The translations under genes and the position numbers were made by a program. DNA of 64,000 nucleotides from contig NZ_LT608328.1 in the NCBI RefSeq assembly GCF_900095795.1, forward strand, positions 923,001 through 987,000, in the 5' to 3' direction. Of this stretch, positions 21,340 through 29,640 are shown piece by piece; position 1 is the stretch's first letter, and every line of letters begins with the position of its first letter. Source of the DNA: Petrimonas mucosa. Its GTDB lineage: Bacteria > Bacteroidota > Bacteroidia > Bacteroidales > Dysgonomonadaceae. Below the pieces are notes generated by a model, which was not told the DNA's origin, ran no database searches, and saw only the letters and a program-made list of their open reading frames with translations.

Positions 21340-22101
21340 TTATTTTTCCGTACCCTCCTCCATCGGGACAAAAATGAAATCACCATGTTCCGACTCGATG
21401 AATCTCTCTTTGCCGGTCCGTTTAATTACCATCATCTGCTGCCCTTCTCTTCCGCCTATGGGAGCCACCATCCATCCACCGATCCTGAGTTGATAGATCA
21501 GTTTTCGGGGAATCTTTTCGGGGGCGGCAGTAACCAGGATTTTGTCGAAAGGGGCATGGAGGGGTAGTCCTTCGAAGCCATCTCCGAAAAAAAGATGAGG
21601 ATAGTAGCCCAGTTTGTTCAATCTCTCTTTCGCCCGCCGGTGCAGCTCCTCGTAGCGCTCAATGGTGTAAACCTCGGCCCCCATCTCGCAGAGTATGGCT
21701 GCCTGATATCCGCTTCCGGTTCCGATCTCCAGAACCTTCTCGCCCGGTTTCAACTGTAACAGTTCTGTCTGGAAAGCTACCGTGTAGGGTTGCGAGATGG
21801 TCTGCCCCTTTTCGATGGGCAGGGGACGATCGAGGTAGGCATACGCCGCCAGGCGTTCGTCGATAAAGAGATGTCGAGGAACCTTAGCGATAGCGGTCAA
21901 CACCCTTTCATCGGAAATGCCTTTTCGTCTGAGGCTCTCCGCAAGTTTTCCGGCTTCGCTGGCGGGGTATTGGCGGGTACTCATTGTTACTGTTTCTCCT
22001 TTTTCGGATTGATTCTTCCGGGGCTCTCCAAATGCTGCCGGTTCTCCGCAACAAATTCCGATCAGCAGGTAGAGCAGGCCATTCCAGATTCTTGTTCTCA
22101 T
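21340..22101 (-). CDS. pcm: Protein-L-isoaspartate O-methyltransferase with apparent signal peptide
   Basis: 253 residues. Residues about 45-250 are a complete PCMT: QTISQPYTVA, the SAM loop LEIGTGSGYQAA, and the terminal PIGGREGQQMM region. It repairs isoaspartyl residues in aged proteins. Unusually, the N-terminus reads as a signal peptide (basic MRTRIWNG, hydrophobic LLYLLIGICC, likely cut after AAFG). A -7 box with its transcription start about 20 bases before this ATG supports the exported form. An internal start at 21984 would give a cytoplasmic enzyme. SAM is not expected in the periplasm, so either the methyl donor is supplied another way or the hydrophobic N-terminus serves as an anchor. 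Confidence 0.9.
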   Translation of the reverse strand: MRTRIWNGLLYLLIGICCGEPAAFGEPRKNQSEKGETVTMSTRQYPASEAGKLAESLRRKGISDERVLTAIAKVPRHLFIDERLAAYAYLDRPLPIEKGQTISQPYTVAFQTELLQLKPGEKVLEIGTGSGYQAAILCEMGAEVYTIERYEELHRRAKERLNKLGYYPHLFFGDGFEGLPLHAPFDKILVTAAPEKIPRKLIYQLRIGGWMVAPIGGREGQQMMVIKRTGKERFIESEHGDFIFVPMEEGTEK

Positions 22102-22127
22102 CGCTTCTCATCCTCCCAGGTTGAGCT

Positions 22128-22135
22128 CAAAGATA
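22128..22135 (-). promoter_or_regulatory. -7 box for pcm
   Basis: The minus strand reads TATCTTTG, matching TAnnTTTG, 27 bases before the signal-peptide start. Confidence 0.6.
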
Positions 22136-22272
22136 ATGAAAATCGGTATTTTACGCTAATTTTTTTCACATCATTCTTCAAATGGAATAAAAGTCGTAAT
22201 TTCGCCTTCCGATTATCTCTTCGGCTGAGGATAATTCTCGCTGGCAAGTATCAAGCATAACTTTTGCGCATT

Positions 22273-23370
22273 ATGATTCAAATGGATATTATTCAAAGCG
22301 TCATAGACCGGATCAGGGAAAAATATGTGCCTGACGGCCGGGTGGAGCTGTTCGACTTGAAGGTCATTCATGAGCAGGAGCGGCCGGTACTGTATGGCGA
22401 GACCACCAGCCGCGATGCATACCGTGAAATCTTGTCGGAAACGGCTGGGATTGCCACCCGGATCCGGCTGTTGCCCGACGAAGTGGTTGGGGAGAATCTT
22501 TGGGGGGTGATCTACAATCCGGTTGAAAAGCTGCAGGCCAGTAACTCCCACGCCAGTGAGGTGCTGTCTGAAATTTTGCTCGGCACGCCAGTCAGGCTGC
22601 TCGATGTGAAGGGAGGGTGGCGTCGTGTCCAGACACCGGATGGGTACATCGGTTGGGTCTCGGAGGGCTTAAAACCGATGAGCGGAACAGAGTGGCGCGA
22701 TTTTAACCGGAGACAGAAAGTGATAGTGACGGCGATATATGGTTTTGCCTACGAGAATCCTGACCACCTTTCACAGACAGTCTCCAGCCTTGTGATTGGC
22801 AACCAGCTGCTTCTGACCGGTGAAACGGATCAGTTTTACCGGGTAGCATATCCCGACGGACGGGAAGGATATATCCGCAAGAGCGATGCTGTCCTGATGT
22901 CGGACTGGCTGCAGGAGAGCGATCTGACACCAGATACCCTTGTGGCGACAGCCATGCGGTTCATGGGGGTTCCCTATGTTTGGGGGGGCACCTCCTCCAC
23001 GGGACTCGACTGCAGCGGATTGACCAGGCTGGTCTCTCTTCTCTATGGCTTGATCATTCCACGCGACGCCTCACAGCAGGTACTGATCGGAATCCCGGTG
23101 GATCATAGGAGCGACTTTTCGGGGTTGCATCCGGGTGACCTGCTCTTTTTCGGACAGGATGAAAACAAAGTAGTACATGTAGCCATCCATATCGGTGAGA
23201 AACGGTTTATCCATGCCTCCGACTATGTCAGGTTGGCCAGTTTAGACCCTGTCGATCCGCTCTACGACAGCTTCAATGCGGGCCGTTACCTCTGTGCCCG
23301 GAGGATTGTAGGGCAGGAAGAGCGGCCAGGTATCGACCGGATATTGAACCATCCCTTTTACCAACCATAA
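22273..23370 (+). CDS. NlpC/P60 murein peptide endopeptidase with SH3 domains
   Basis: 365 residues, no signal peptide, so probably cytoplasmic. Bacterial SH3-like domains (about 75-215) precede a C-terminal NlpC/P60 domain with catalytic Cys in TGLDCSGLTR, His in VVHVAIHIG and a third polar residue (His) in RFIHASDY. The plan matches YkfC-type gamma-D-glutamyl-diamino-acid endopeptidases, which cut recycled murein peptides and release L-Ala-D-Glu. The next gene, 14 bases downstream, is a dipeptide epimerase that would use that product. Start choice between 22273 and 22282 is uncertain; a TAATTTCG element about 75 bases upstream may be the promoter. Confidence 0.88.
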   Translation: MIQMDIIQSVIDRIREKYVPDGRVELFDLKVIHEQERPVLYGETTSRDAYREILSETAGIATRIRLLPDEVVGENLWGVIYNPVEKLQASNSHASEVLSEILLGTPVRLLDVKGGWRRVQTPDGYIGWVSEGLKPMSGTEWRDFNRRQKVIVTAIYGFAYENPDHLSQTVSSLVIGNQLLLTGETDQFYRVAYPDGREGYIRKSDAVLMSDWLQESDLTPDTLVATAMRFMGVPYVWGGTSSTGLDCSGLTRLVSLLYGLIIPRDASQQVLIGIPVDHRSDFSGLHPGDLLFFGQDENKVVHVAIHIGEKRFIHASDYVRLASLDPVDPLYDSFNAGRYLCARRIVGQEERPGIDRILNHPFYQP

Positions 23371-23384
23371 ATGGCACCACTGCA

Positions 23385-24422
23385 ATGAAACTGTACTGGG
23401 CACCTTATGACCTCGAACTTCGTCACACCTTTACCATATCGGGCTTTTCACGCAACACCACACCGGTGGTCCTTACCCGGATCGAATGTGAGGGGGTTGC
23501 GGGCTACGGCGAGGCATCACTGCCGCCTTATCTGGGAGAAACGCAGGCCTCGGTCATCCAATTTCTGAGAAAGGTGGATCTGTCGGCCTTTTCCAGACCT
23601 GAAAATATCGACGAGCTGCTGGAGTATGTCGACACCATCGCGCCCGGCAATACGGCAGCCAAAGCCGCAGTTGATATAGCACTGCATGATCTGGCCGGAA
23701 AGATGAGCGGTTTACCCTGCTATATGCGGTATGGATTGAGCCTGGAGAATGTTCCGGACACCACTTTTACCATCGGAATCGACAGCGACGAGATGGTTAG
23801 GGAAAAGACACGGGAGGCGACAGGAGAGTTCAATATATTGAAAGTCAAGGTGGGTGGCCCGGACGACAGACGGATGATCAGTGCTATCCGTTCAGTCACC
23901 GATTTGCCGCTGGCGGTAGATGCCAACCAGGGTTGGGCCGACCGACATTTGGCGCTGGAGATGATCTACTGGATGAAAGAGCAGGGGGTGGTGATGGTGG
24001 AACAACCGATGCCCAAACAGGATCTGGATGGTATTGCCCGGCTGACGGAGGAGAGTCCCTTGCCCATTTTTGCGGATGAATCGGTGCAGCGGCTGGCCGA
24101 TCTCGAACGGTTGAGAGGGGTCTTCTCCGGAATCAACATCAAGCTGATGAAGTGTACCGGCATGCGTGAAGCCTGGAGGATGCGCCAAGTTGCAGAAGCC
24201 ATGGGAATGAAGGTGATGATGGGGTGCATGACCGAAACCTCTTGTGCCATCTCTGCCGCTTCACATCTTTGCGCGGGAATGGATTTTGTTGACCTGGACG
24301 GCGCACTGCTGATTACCAACGATTGTTTTGAGGGTTCGCAGTTGTTGAACGGAAAAATTGTAGCTAAGGATTTGCCGGGGATTGGCGTGATTCCCAGCCA
24401 GAAAATTAATTTCACCTGTTGA
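23385..24422 (+). CDS. Dipeptide epimerase (L-Ala-D/L-Glu type, enolase superfamily)
   Basis: 345 residues. The N-terminal capping domain is followed by a modified TIM barrel with muconate-lactonizing-enzyme subgroup residues: the acid/base Lys pair in LKVKVGG, metal ligands in AVDANQGW, VMVEQP and FADES, and the second catalytic Lys in NIKLMKCTGM. The ending GCMTETSCAISAASHL is typical of dipeptide epimerases. Converts L-Ala-D-Glu to L-Ala-L-Glu so peptidases can degrade it. Co-transcribed with the NlpC/P60 enzyme, forming a two-step murein recycling unit. Confidence 0.92.
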   Translation: MKLYWAPYDLELRHTFTISGFSRNTTPVVLTRIECEGVAGYGEASLPPYLGETQASVIQFLRKVDLSAFSRPENIDELLEYVDTIAPGNTAAKAAVDIALHDLAGKMSGLPCYMRYGLSLENVPDTTFTIGIDSDEMVREKTREATGEFNILKVKVGGPDDRRMISAIRSVTDLPLAVDANQGWADRHLALEMIYWMKEQGVVMVEQPMPKQDLDGIARLTEESPLPIFADESVQRLADLERLRGVFSGINIKLMKCTGMREAWRMRQVAEAMGMKVMMGCMTETSCAISAASHLCAGMDFVDLDGALLITNDCFEGSQLLNGKIVAKDLPGIGVIPSQKINFTC

Positions 24423-24445
24423 AAACATCGGATTGGTATTTTCAT

Positions 24446-24453
24446 TACTTTTG
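24446..24453 (+). promoter_or_regulatory. -7 box for the DUF486 gene
   Basis: TACTTTTG matches TAnnTTTG and lies 25 bases before the start codon. Confidence 0.5.
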
Positions 24454-24477
24454 CGCCCGATTTTTTTAAGCAAGGTT

Positions 24478-24843
24478 ATGAATTATCTTCTCACAATAGG
24501 ACTATTGGTCTGCTCCAACATTTTTATGACGTTTGCCTGGTATGGGCATCTCAAACTTGCCGAAAACGCCTGGTTCAGTAAGCTTCCGTTGCTTGGTGTC
24601 ATTCTCTTCAGCTGGCTGATCGCCTTTTTTGAATATTGCTTTCAGGTTCCGGCCAACCGGATTGGTTTTGAGGGGAACGGAGGTGTATTCTCGCTGGTAC
24701 AGCTGAAAGTTATTCAGGAGGTTATTACATTGATGGTGTTTGTAATCTTCTCCTCGTTCGCCTTTCATGCTCCATTGAAGATGAATCACCTGATAGGCTT
24801 TGCTTTGCTGGTACTGGCGGTTTACTTTATTTTTAAGGGATAG
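24478..24843 (+). CDS. DUF486 / DMT-like small membrane protein
   Basis: 121 residues with four predicted membrane helices (about 3-22, 33-52, 72-94 and 101-119). The conserved motifs FMTFAWYGHLK and EYCFQVPANRIG identify the DUF486 family, distantly related to small multidrug-resistance-type transporters. No transported substrate is established for this family that I know of. A longer reading from 24433 starts before the -7 box and is rejected. Confidence 0.88.
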   Translation: MNYLLTIGLLVCSNIFMTFAWYGHLKLAENAWFSKLPLLGVILFSWLIAFFEYCFQVPANRIGFEGNGGVFSLVQLKVIQEVITLMVFVIFSSFAFHAPLKMNHLIGFALLVLAVYFIFKG

Positions 24844-25024
24844 TCATCATATCTCCCGCAATTCATCAAAGGGTCTAGAGGCCCTGCACCCTACAACCGG
24901 AGGGTGTTTGCCTTTCCGGGTTGATCCCCTTTTCCTTCATCTCTCTCTGGATTGTTCCGATTGCATCGGTTGCAACTTGCCGATACAGTCCGGGTATTTT
25001 TTTTTAAAAAAAAGTCGTTTTTTC

Positions 25025-25056
25025 TTGCATATGTATATTTATAATGACTATATTTG
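25025..25056 (+). promoter_or_regulatory. Promoter of the apiose-type operon
   Basis: TTG at 25025-25027 and TATATTTG at 25049-25056 match the Bacteroidota -33/-7 pattern with a 21-base spacing. The region around it (24850-25130) is AT-rich and holds no gene. Confidence 0.6.
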
Positions 25057-25073
25057 CATGCATAAACATAGCA

Positions 25074-25090
25074 AATACGTATACCGTATT
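25074..25090. promoter_or_regulatory. Candidate GntR/FCD operator downstream of the apiose-operon promoter
   Basis: AATACGTATACCGTATT carries a GTATAC palindromic core at 25079-25084, just after the expected transcription start. FCD-type GntR regulators commonly bind sites with a GTATAC core. Two more cores lie upstream of the gntR-type gene. Confidence 0.4.
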
Positions 25091-25131
25091 CCAGTTTAGT
25101 ACCTGAAGACTTAATAAAAACATATTGTACC

Positions 25132-26133
25132 ATGTTTGAAGTGCATAACTACTTTTTAGCCATCACGCTCTGTTTTCTGGCGATGGTTTGTTGGGGATCA
25201 TGGCAAAACACACGAAATGTTATAAGACAACCTTGGCGTTTCGAGCTGTTTTATTGGGATTTTACCATTGGTATCCTGATTTTCTCACTTCTCTCCGTAT
25301 TTACTCTTGGAAGCATTGATCCTTCCAACAGAACTTTTCTGCAGGATATTGCGCAGGCGCAGATCCGCTTTATGTTGCCGGCAATGCTGGGGGGCTTTAT
25401 CTGGAACCTGGGGACGTTGCTCCTTACGGCAGGGATTGCCACCACAGGGATGGCTGTCGCTTTTCCCATCGGTGGGGGGATTGGCTGGATATTGGGTATC
25501 GTGGTCAACTACATTGGGAAGCCGGAAGGAGATCCGGTCTGGCTCTTTACGGGATGCGCGGTCATTGTTGTCGCAATCATCCACAGTATGTTATCCTATA
25601 AGAGAAGGGCCGTGTCGCAGCAGAAAAGCACGAAAGGGGTGATCTATTCACTGGCCGCCGGTATCTTTATCGCTTTTTTCTACCGCTTTGTGATGATGTC
25701 AATCAGTACCGATATCTCTCCTTTATACACCGGAGGGGCCCTTACTCCCTATACTTCAGTGCTCTTTTTTGCATTGGGCGCTCTTGTCAGCACACTTCTT
25801 TTCAACCCCTGTTTCATGCGTCATCCTGTAGAAGGAGAGAGGGTTGCCATGAAGGATTATTGCAAGGCTTCTGGAAAGACTCACCTGATAGGCATGCTGG
25901 GGGGCATGATCTGGTGTGCGGGACAGGTGTTGAGTGTGATGTCGGCCAACGCTGCCTCACCTGCCATCGCATACGGGTTGAGCAACGGAGCTCCCATTGT
26001 GGCGGCATTATGGGGAATCGTAGTCTGGAAAGAGTTCAAGGATGCCCCGAAAGGGACAAACCGGTTGTTGACATTGATGTTTCTGTTTTACCTTGTCGGT
26101 TTGGCTCTGATTGTCTATTCACGCTACGCATAA
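25132..26133 (+). CDS. Sugar transporter of the GRP/RhaT-like drug/metabolite superfamily
   Basis: 333 residues with about ten membrane helices and no signal peptide. Glycine-rich helix ends (FPIGGGIGWILGIVV, YGLSNGAPIVAALWG) are typical of glucose/ribose and L-rhamnose permeases of the DMT superfamily. As first gene of the operon it probably imports the monosaccharide or aldonate used by the enzymes that follow, inferred to be D-apiose. The stop codon directly abuts the next ATG (TAAATG), so translation is coupled. Confidence 0.8.
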   Translation: MFEVHNYFLAITLCFLAMVCWGSWQNTRNVIRQPWRFELFYWDFTIGILIFSLLSVFTLGSIDPSNRTFLQDIAQAQIRFMLPAMLGGFIWNLGTLLLTAGIATTGMAVAFPIGGGIGWILGIVVNYIGKPEGDPVWLFTGCAVIVVAIIHSMLSYKRRAVSQQKSTKGVIYSLAAGIFIAFFYRFVMMSISTDISPLYTGGALTPYTSVLFFALGALVSTLLFNPCFMRHPVEGERVAMKDYCKASGKTHLIGMLGGMIWCAGQVLSVMSANAASPAIAYGLSNGAPIVAALWGIVVWKEFKDAPKGTNRLLTLMFLFYLVGLALIVYSRYA

Positions 26134-26955
26134 ATGAACCGCAAGATAGATATAGGGATTGGAAGCTACACCTATACCTGGTCAATCGGTGTTCCAGGAT
26201 ATGTGAATAAAATCGCCATGTCCGCTTTTGACTTGATTGAGAAAGCGGCTGATCTGAAGGCTGATGTGGTTCAATTTGCTGATAATGTTCCACTTGATGA
26301 TTACTCTCCGGACGAGTTACTCCGATTCTACCTGTTCGCCAGGGAGAGAGGTGTCAGGTTGGAAGTGGGGGCGAAAGGACTAACTTCGGATCGGTTAAGG
26401 TTGTATACAGAGATAGCGGGTATTCTGCATGCAGACCTGTTGCGTTTCGTCATCGATGACGTTGGATTCGAACCTTCCCCCGATAGAGTAATCGAGATGA
26501 TCAGGCCGGCAATACCTCTAATGGAAGAGAGGGGAGTTAGCTTGGCACTTGAAAATCACGACCGGCTCAGATGTGCAGATCTTTTAGCTATTATTGCCGG
26601 ATGTAACTCCTCCAATGTGGGAATATGCCTCGATACGGTCAACTCCTTGGGTGTCCCCGAAGGGATGGACGAAGTTATCCGCACCCTGTCACCCTACACC
26701 CTGAATCTGCATGTGAAGGATTTTGTCATCAGGAGGTTGGACCACAAGATGGGATTTTGTGTAAACGGAGCATCGGCCGGAGAAGGGAAGCTCGACATTG
26801 CAGGGTTGTTCCGCAATTTGACTGCCCTGGGGAAATGTCGCAGTGCGATATTGGAACTATGGACACCCTTCGGCCCTACCCTCGAAGATACGATTGCCCG
26901 GGAAAATGAATGGGCAATCAACAGTATGAACTATTTGAAGCAATTATCTTATTGA
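26134..26955 (+). CDS. oiaC: TIM-barrel sugar isomerase-like protein, probable 3-oxo-isoapionate decarboxylase
   Basis: 273 residues of the xylose-isomerase-like/AP-endonuclease-2 fold. Metal-site motifs: ENHDR (Glu near 152), CLDTVNSLG (Asp near 170), LHVKDF (His near 194) and a late Glu in LELWTPF. These motifs, together with the opening GIGSYTYTW, resemble the OiaC group, which decarboxylates 3-oxo-isoapionate to L-erythrulose. The assignment is by remembered motif likeness and by context with dehydrogenase, oxidoisomerase and lactonase homologues. A plain sugar-phosphate isomerase is the alternative. Confidence 0.65.
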   Translation: MNRKIDIGIGSYTYTWSIGVPGYVNKIAMSAFDLIEKAADLKADVVQFADNVPLDDYSPDELLRFYLFARERGVRLEVGAKGLTSDRLRLYTEIAGILHADLLRFVIDDVGFEPSPDRVIEMIRPAIPLMEERGVSLALENHDRLRCADLLAIIAGCNSSNVGICLDTVNSLGVPEGMDEVIRTLSPYTLNLHVKDFVIRRLDHKMGFCVNGASAGEGKLDIAGLFRNLTALGKCRSAILELWTPFGPTLEDTIARENEWAINSMNYLKQLSY

Positions 26956-26965
26956 TTTTTAGCAG

Positions 26966-28006
26966 ATGGAAAAATTGAAGTTAGCCGTTCTTGGCGCAGG
27001 ATTCTGGTCCCAATTTCAAATTGGAGCCTGGAGCGAGATCCCCGACGTGGAGATTGTAGCCCTCTATAACCGGACCCGATCGAAAGCGGAAGCGTTGGCA
27101 AGGAAATTCCAGATTGGGCATGTATATGATGATGCCGCAGCGATGTTCAACAGTGAGAAGATTGATTTTGTGGATATCATTACCGACGTCGATACCCATT
27201 ACAAATTTGTGGAGATGGCGGTCGATGCCGGAATAAAAGAGATAATCTGCCAGAAGCCAATGGCGTCGGACTGGGAAACGGCAAAAAAGATGGTGGAGAA
27301 GTGCAGAGATGCAGGAGCCTCTCTTTATATACATGAGAATTTCCGCTGGCAGGCTCCGCTAAGACGGGTGAAGGAGATCTTGGACTCGGGTATTATCGGA
27401 AACCCTTTTAAGGCGAGGGTGTCGTTTCTCTCGGGATTTCCCGTATTCGACAATCAGCCTTTCCTGAGAGAACTCCCCCACTTCATTCTTACCGACATGG
27501 GGTCGCACGTGCTGGATATCTGCCGCTTCCTGTTCGGCGAGGCTACAAAGTTATGGTGCCAGTGCAAGACCGTTAACCGAGAGATCCGGGGTGAGGATGT
27601 GGCAGTGGTGATGATGGAGATGGCCAACGGGATGCCCCTTTATGCTGAAATGTCGTATGCATCGATCGTGGAGCATGATATGTTTTCAACTGTGAATCTG
27701 CTGGTTGAAGGTGAAAAGGGGAGTCTTGCCCTTGGACCGGGAAGATCGTTTGCCGTCAGCGTAACAACGGCCGAGGGGACCCGAACGGAAAAAATTGAGA
27801 TACCCTATTACGATTGGGCCGATCCCGATTATATCGTGAACCACGAAAGCGGAATCCATATCAACCGGAATATCCTGGATGCCATAATGGGAAAAGGGAG
27901 AGCCGAGAATAGCGGTGAAGACAATCTGGAGACAGTCCGTTTGATCTGGGCCTCCTATGAATCGGCCAGGAGAGGCAAGTTGATCGACCTGAAAGAGTTT
28001 GACTAA
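26966..28006 (+). CDS. apsD: Gfo/Idh/MocA oxidoreductase, probable D-apiose dehydrogenase
   Basis: 346 residues. Rossmann N-terminus with GAGFWSQFQ nucleotide loop, then the catalytic Lys in CQKPMA (near 95) and the central-domain motifs HENFRWQAP, GFPVFDNQPF and LTDMGSHVLD, whose His is usually catalytic. The combination resembles ApsD, which oxidises D-apiose to apiono-lactone with NAD+. It follows the TIM-barrel gene by 10 bases. The family is functionally broad, so the substrate rests on the surrounding gene set. Confidence 0.68.
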   Translation: MEKLKLAVLGAGFWSQFQIGAWSEIPDVEIVALYNRTRSKAEALARKFQIGHVYDDAAAMFNSEKIDFVDIITDVDTHYKFVEMAVDAGIKEIICQKPMASDWETAKKMVEKCRDAGASLYIHENFRWQAPLRRVKEILDSGIIGNPFKARVSFLSGFPVFDNQPFLRELPHFILTDMGSHVLDICRFLFGEATKLWCQCKTVNREIRGEDVAVVMMEMANGMPLYAEMSYASIVEHDMFSTVNLLVEGEKGSLALGPGRSFAVSVTTAEGTRTEKIEIPYYDWADPDYIVNHESGIHINRNILDAIMGKGRAENSGEDNLETVRLIWASYESARRGKLIDLKEFD

Positions 28007-28023
28007 AAAATAAAGTGTAACAT

Positions 28024-28851
28024 ATGATGAAGATAACGATTATCGGCGCAGGGGGCAAGATGGGGATGCGTATTTCCAGAAACTTGAAGGATGAACCTTA
28101 TGATATCGCTTACCTGGAGGTTAGCGAAGCCGGAAGGGAGAGAGTGAAAACGCTGGGCATTGCTTGTGCCGACTCTGATCAGGTTATCGCGGGATGCCGA
28201 CGTGGTGATATTGGCCATACCGATGTGGCCATCGAATTGGCTTCGCCCGGAATTGTCCGGATGATGAAGAGGGGTTCCCTGCTGATTACGCTTGATCCTG
28301 CCGCACCCTTTGCCGGCAAGCTGTACCATCGTCCCGACATAGCCTATTTTCTGGCACATCCTTCCCATCCCTCCATTTTTAACTGGGAACCTACACTGGA
28401 GGCGCACCAGGATCATTTTGGCGGTACACTGGCCAAGCAGTCGATGGTGTGCGCCCTGATGGCCGGAGAGGAGTCGGATTACCAGTTGGGCCTGGAGATT
28501 GCAACAAAAATGTATGCCCCCATATCTGTGGCGCACAGGATAACCGTGGAACAGATGGCTATTCTGGAGCCCGGTCTGGTTGAGACGTTATCTTCAACCT
28601 GTATCTATGTGATAAGACAGGGACTGGACGAGGTAATCCGAAAAGGAGTTCCAGCCGATGCTGCCCGCGATTTTCTGCTGGGACATCTGCACATACAGCT
28701 GGCCGTACTGTTTGATCAGATCCCCGGGGCAGTCTTCTCGGATGCGGCCAACAAGGCCATCGTCAGGGGAATAGATGAGATATTCAAACCCGACTGGAAG
28801 AAGGTTTTGGAGATTGATAATGTAAGGGAGCAGGTACTGGCGATTACGTAA
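28024..28851 (+). CDS. apnO: 6PGDH-like NAD-binding enzyme, probable D-apionate oxidoisomerase
   Basis: 275 residues. N-terminal Rossmann loop IIGAGGKMGMRI, then an all-helical C-terminal domain of the phosphogluconate-dehydrogenase-like type (HRITVEQMAILEPGL, FLLGHLHIQLAV). This plan and wording match ApnO, which oxidises and isomerises D-apionate to 3-oxo-isoapionate. Oddity: residues about 57-66 (GCRRGDIGHT) do not fit the Rossmann pattern. One frame over, the same bases encode ADVVILAIP, the expected strand and turn. Two compensating one-base changes, in GGG at 28191 and CC at 28220, would restore it. Confidence 0.65.
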   Translation: MMKITIIGAGGKMGMRISRNLKDEPYDIAYLEVSEAGRERVKTLGIACADSDQVIAGCRRGDIGHTDVAIELASPGIVRMMKRGSLLITLDPAAPFAGKLYHRPDIAYFLAHPSHPSIFNWEPTLEAHQDHFGGTLAKQSMVCALMAGEESDYQLGLEIATKMYAPISVAHRITVEQMAILEPGLVETLSSTCIYVIRQGLDEVIRKGVPADAARDFLLGHLHIQLAVLFDQIPGAVFSDAANKAIVRGIDEIFKPDWKKVLEIDNVREQVLAIT

Positions 28852-28870
28852 GCCGAAAAGGTGTTGCTTT

Positions 28871-29560
28871 ATGGTTGAGGATTACAAGCTGAGTGTATAC
28901 AGTGCCAATATGGAACTGGTAAAGTCCGGGCTGGTCACTTTTACCTGGGGAAATGCAAGTGCCATCGATAGGGCGAAGGGTCTGGTGATCATCAAACCGT
29001 CGGGTGTTGCATATGATATGATGAGCCCCGAGGATATGACGGTGGTCGACCTTGAAGGGCGGATTGTGGAGGGTCGGCTGAAACCCTCGTCCGATACCCC
29101 CACGCATCTGGTGCTGTACAAGGCTTTTCCTGAAATAGGAGGAATAGCCCACTTCCATTCCGAGTTTGCAACCTCGTGGGCGCAGGCTGGCACCGATATT
29201 CCGCTATTGGGGACAACACATGCAGATTATTTTGCAGGCGATGTTCCCTGTACGAGAGAGATGACCGATAAAGAGATCAGGGGCGACTACGAAAGGGAGA
29301 CCGGTAATGTGATCGTCGAGAGGTTCACTTCCGGTCTGCTCGATCCTCTGCAGATTCCCGGCGTGCTGGTTAAAAACCATGGTCCCTTTACATGGGGGGA
29401 GTCTGTGGCAGAGGCGGTATTCCATGCTGCGGTCCTTGAACAGGTGTCGAAAATTGCCTACTTTTCACATACGTTGAATCGGCACTATTCCATGAATAGC
29501 TCACTGGCAGAAAAACACTATTCGCGTAAACATGGTACTGGAAAATATTATGGTCAATGA
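28871..29560 (+). CDS. Class II aldolase/epimerase of the AraD family
   Basis: 229 residues, full length for L-ribulose-5-phosphate 4-epimerase. Visible motifs: GNASAIDR, IIKPSGV, zinc ligands in AHFHSEFATSWAQ and the later KNHGPFTWG, and the C-terminal EQVSKIAY. AraD relatives act on phosphorylated ketoses by retro-aldol chemistry or decarboxylation. In this operon it could process an erythrulose or pentulose phosphate, or an OtnC-like beta-keto acid; no sugar kinase lies nearby. It is 19 bases after the 6PGDH-like gene, so co-transcribed. Ordinary L-arabinose metabolism is less likely, since araA and araB are absent. Confidence 0.8.
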   Translation: MVEDYKLSVYSANMELVKSGLVTFTWGNASAIDRAKGLVIIKPSGVAYDMMSPEDMTVVDLEGRIVEGRLKPSSDTPTHLVLYKAFPEIGGIAHFHSEFATSWAQAGTDIPLLGTTHADYFAGDVPCTREMTDKEIRGDYERETGNVIVERFTSGLLDPLQIPGVLVKNHGPFTWGESVAEAVFHAAVLEQVSKIAYFSHTLNRHYSMNSSLAEKHYSRKHGTGKYYGQ

Positions 29561-29640
29561 CTTGCCGGCCTGACGGTTAGTAGTAGGAGCCGGTAAGCCT
29601 ATTTGGTTAAAAGTTATTATTTCTTAAAAATTTGTATAAA

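Noticed and set aside
24887-24906. Hairpin CACCCT/AGGGTG after the DUF486 gene
   Set aside because: Only a 6-bp stem and no proper T-run; too weak to call a terminator.
28893-28900. GTATAC cores inside coding sequence (also near 26402, 11338 and 19542)
   Set aside because: Within genes and at about the frequency expected by chance; not counted as operators.
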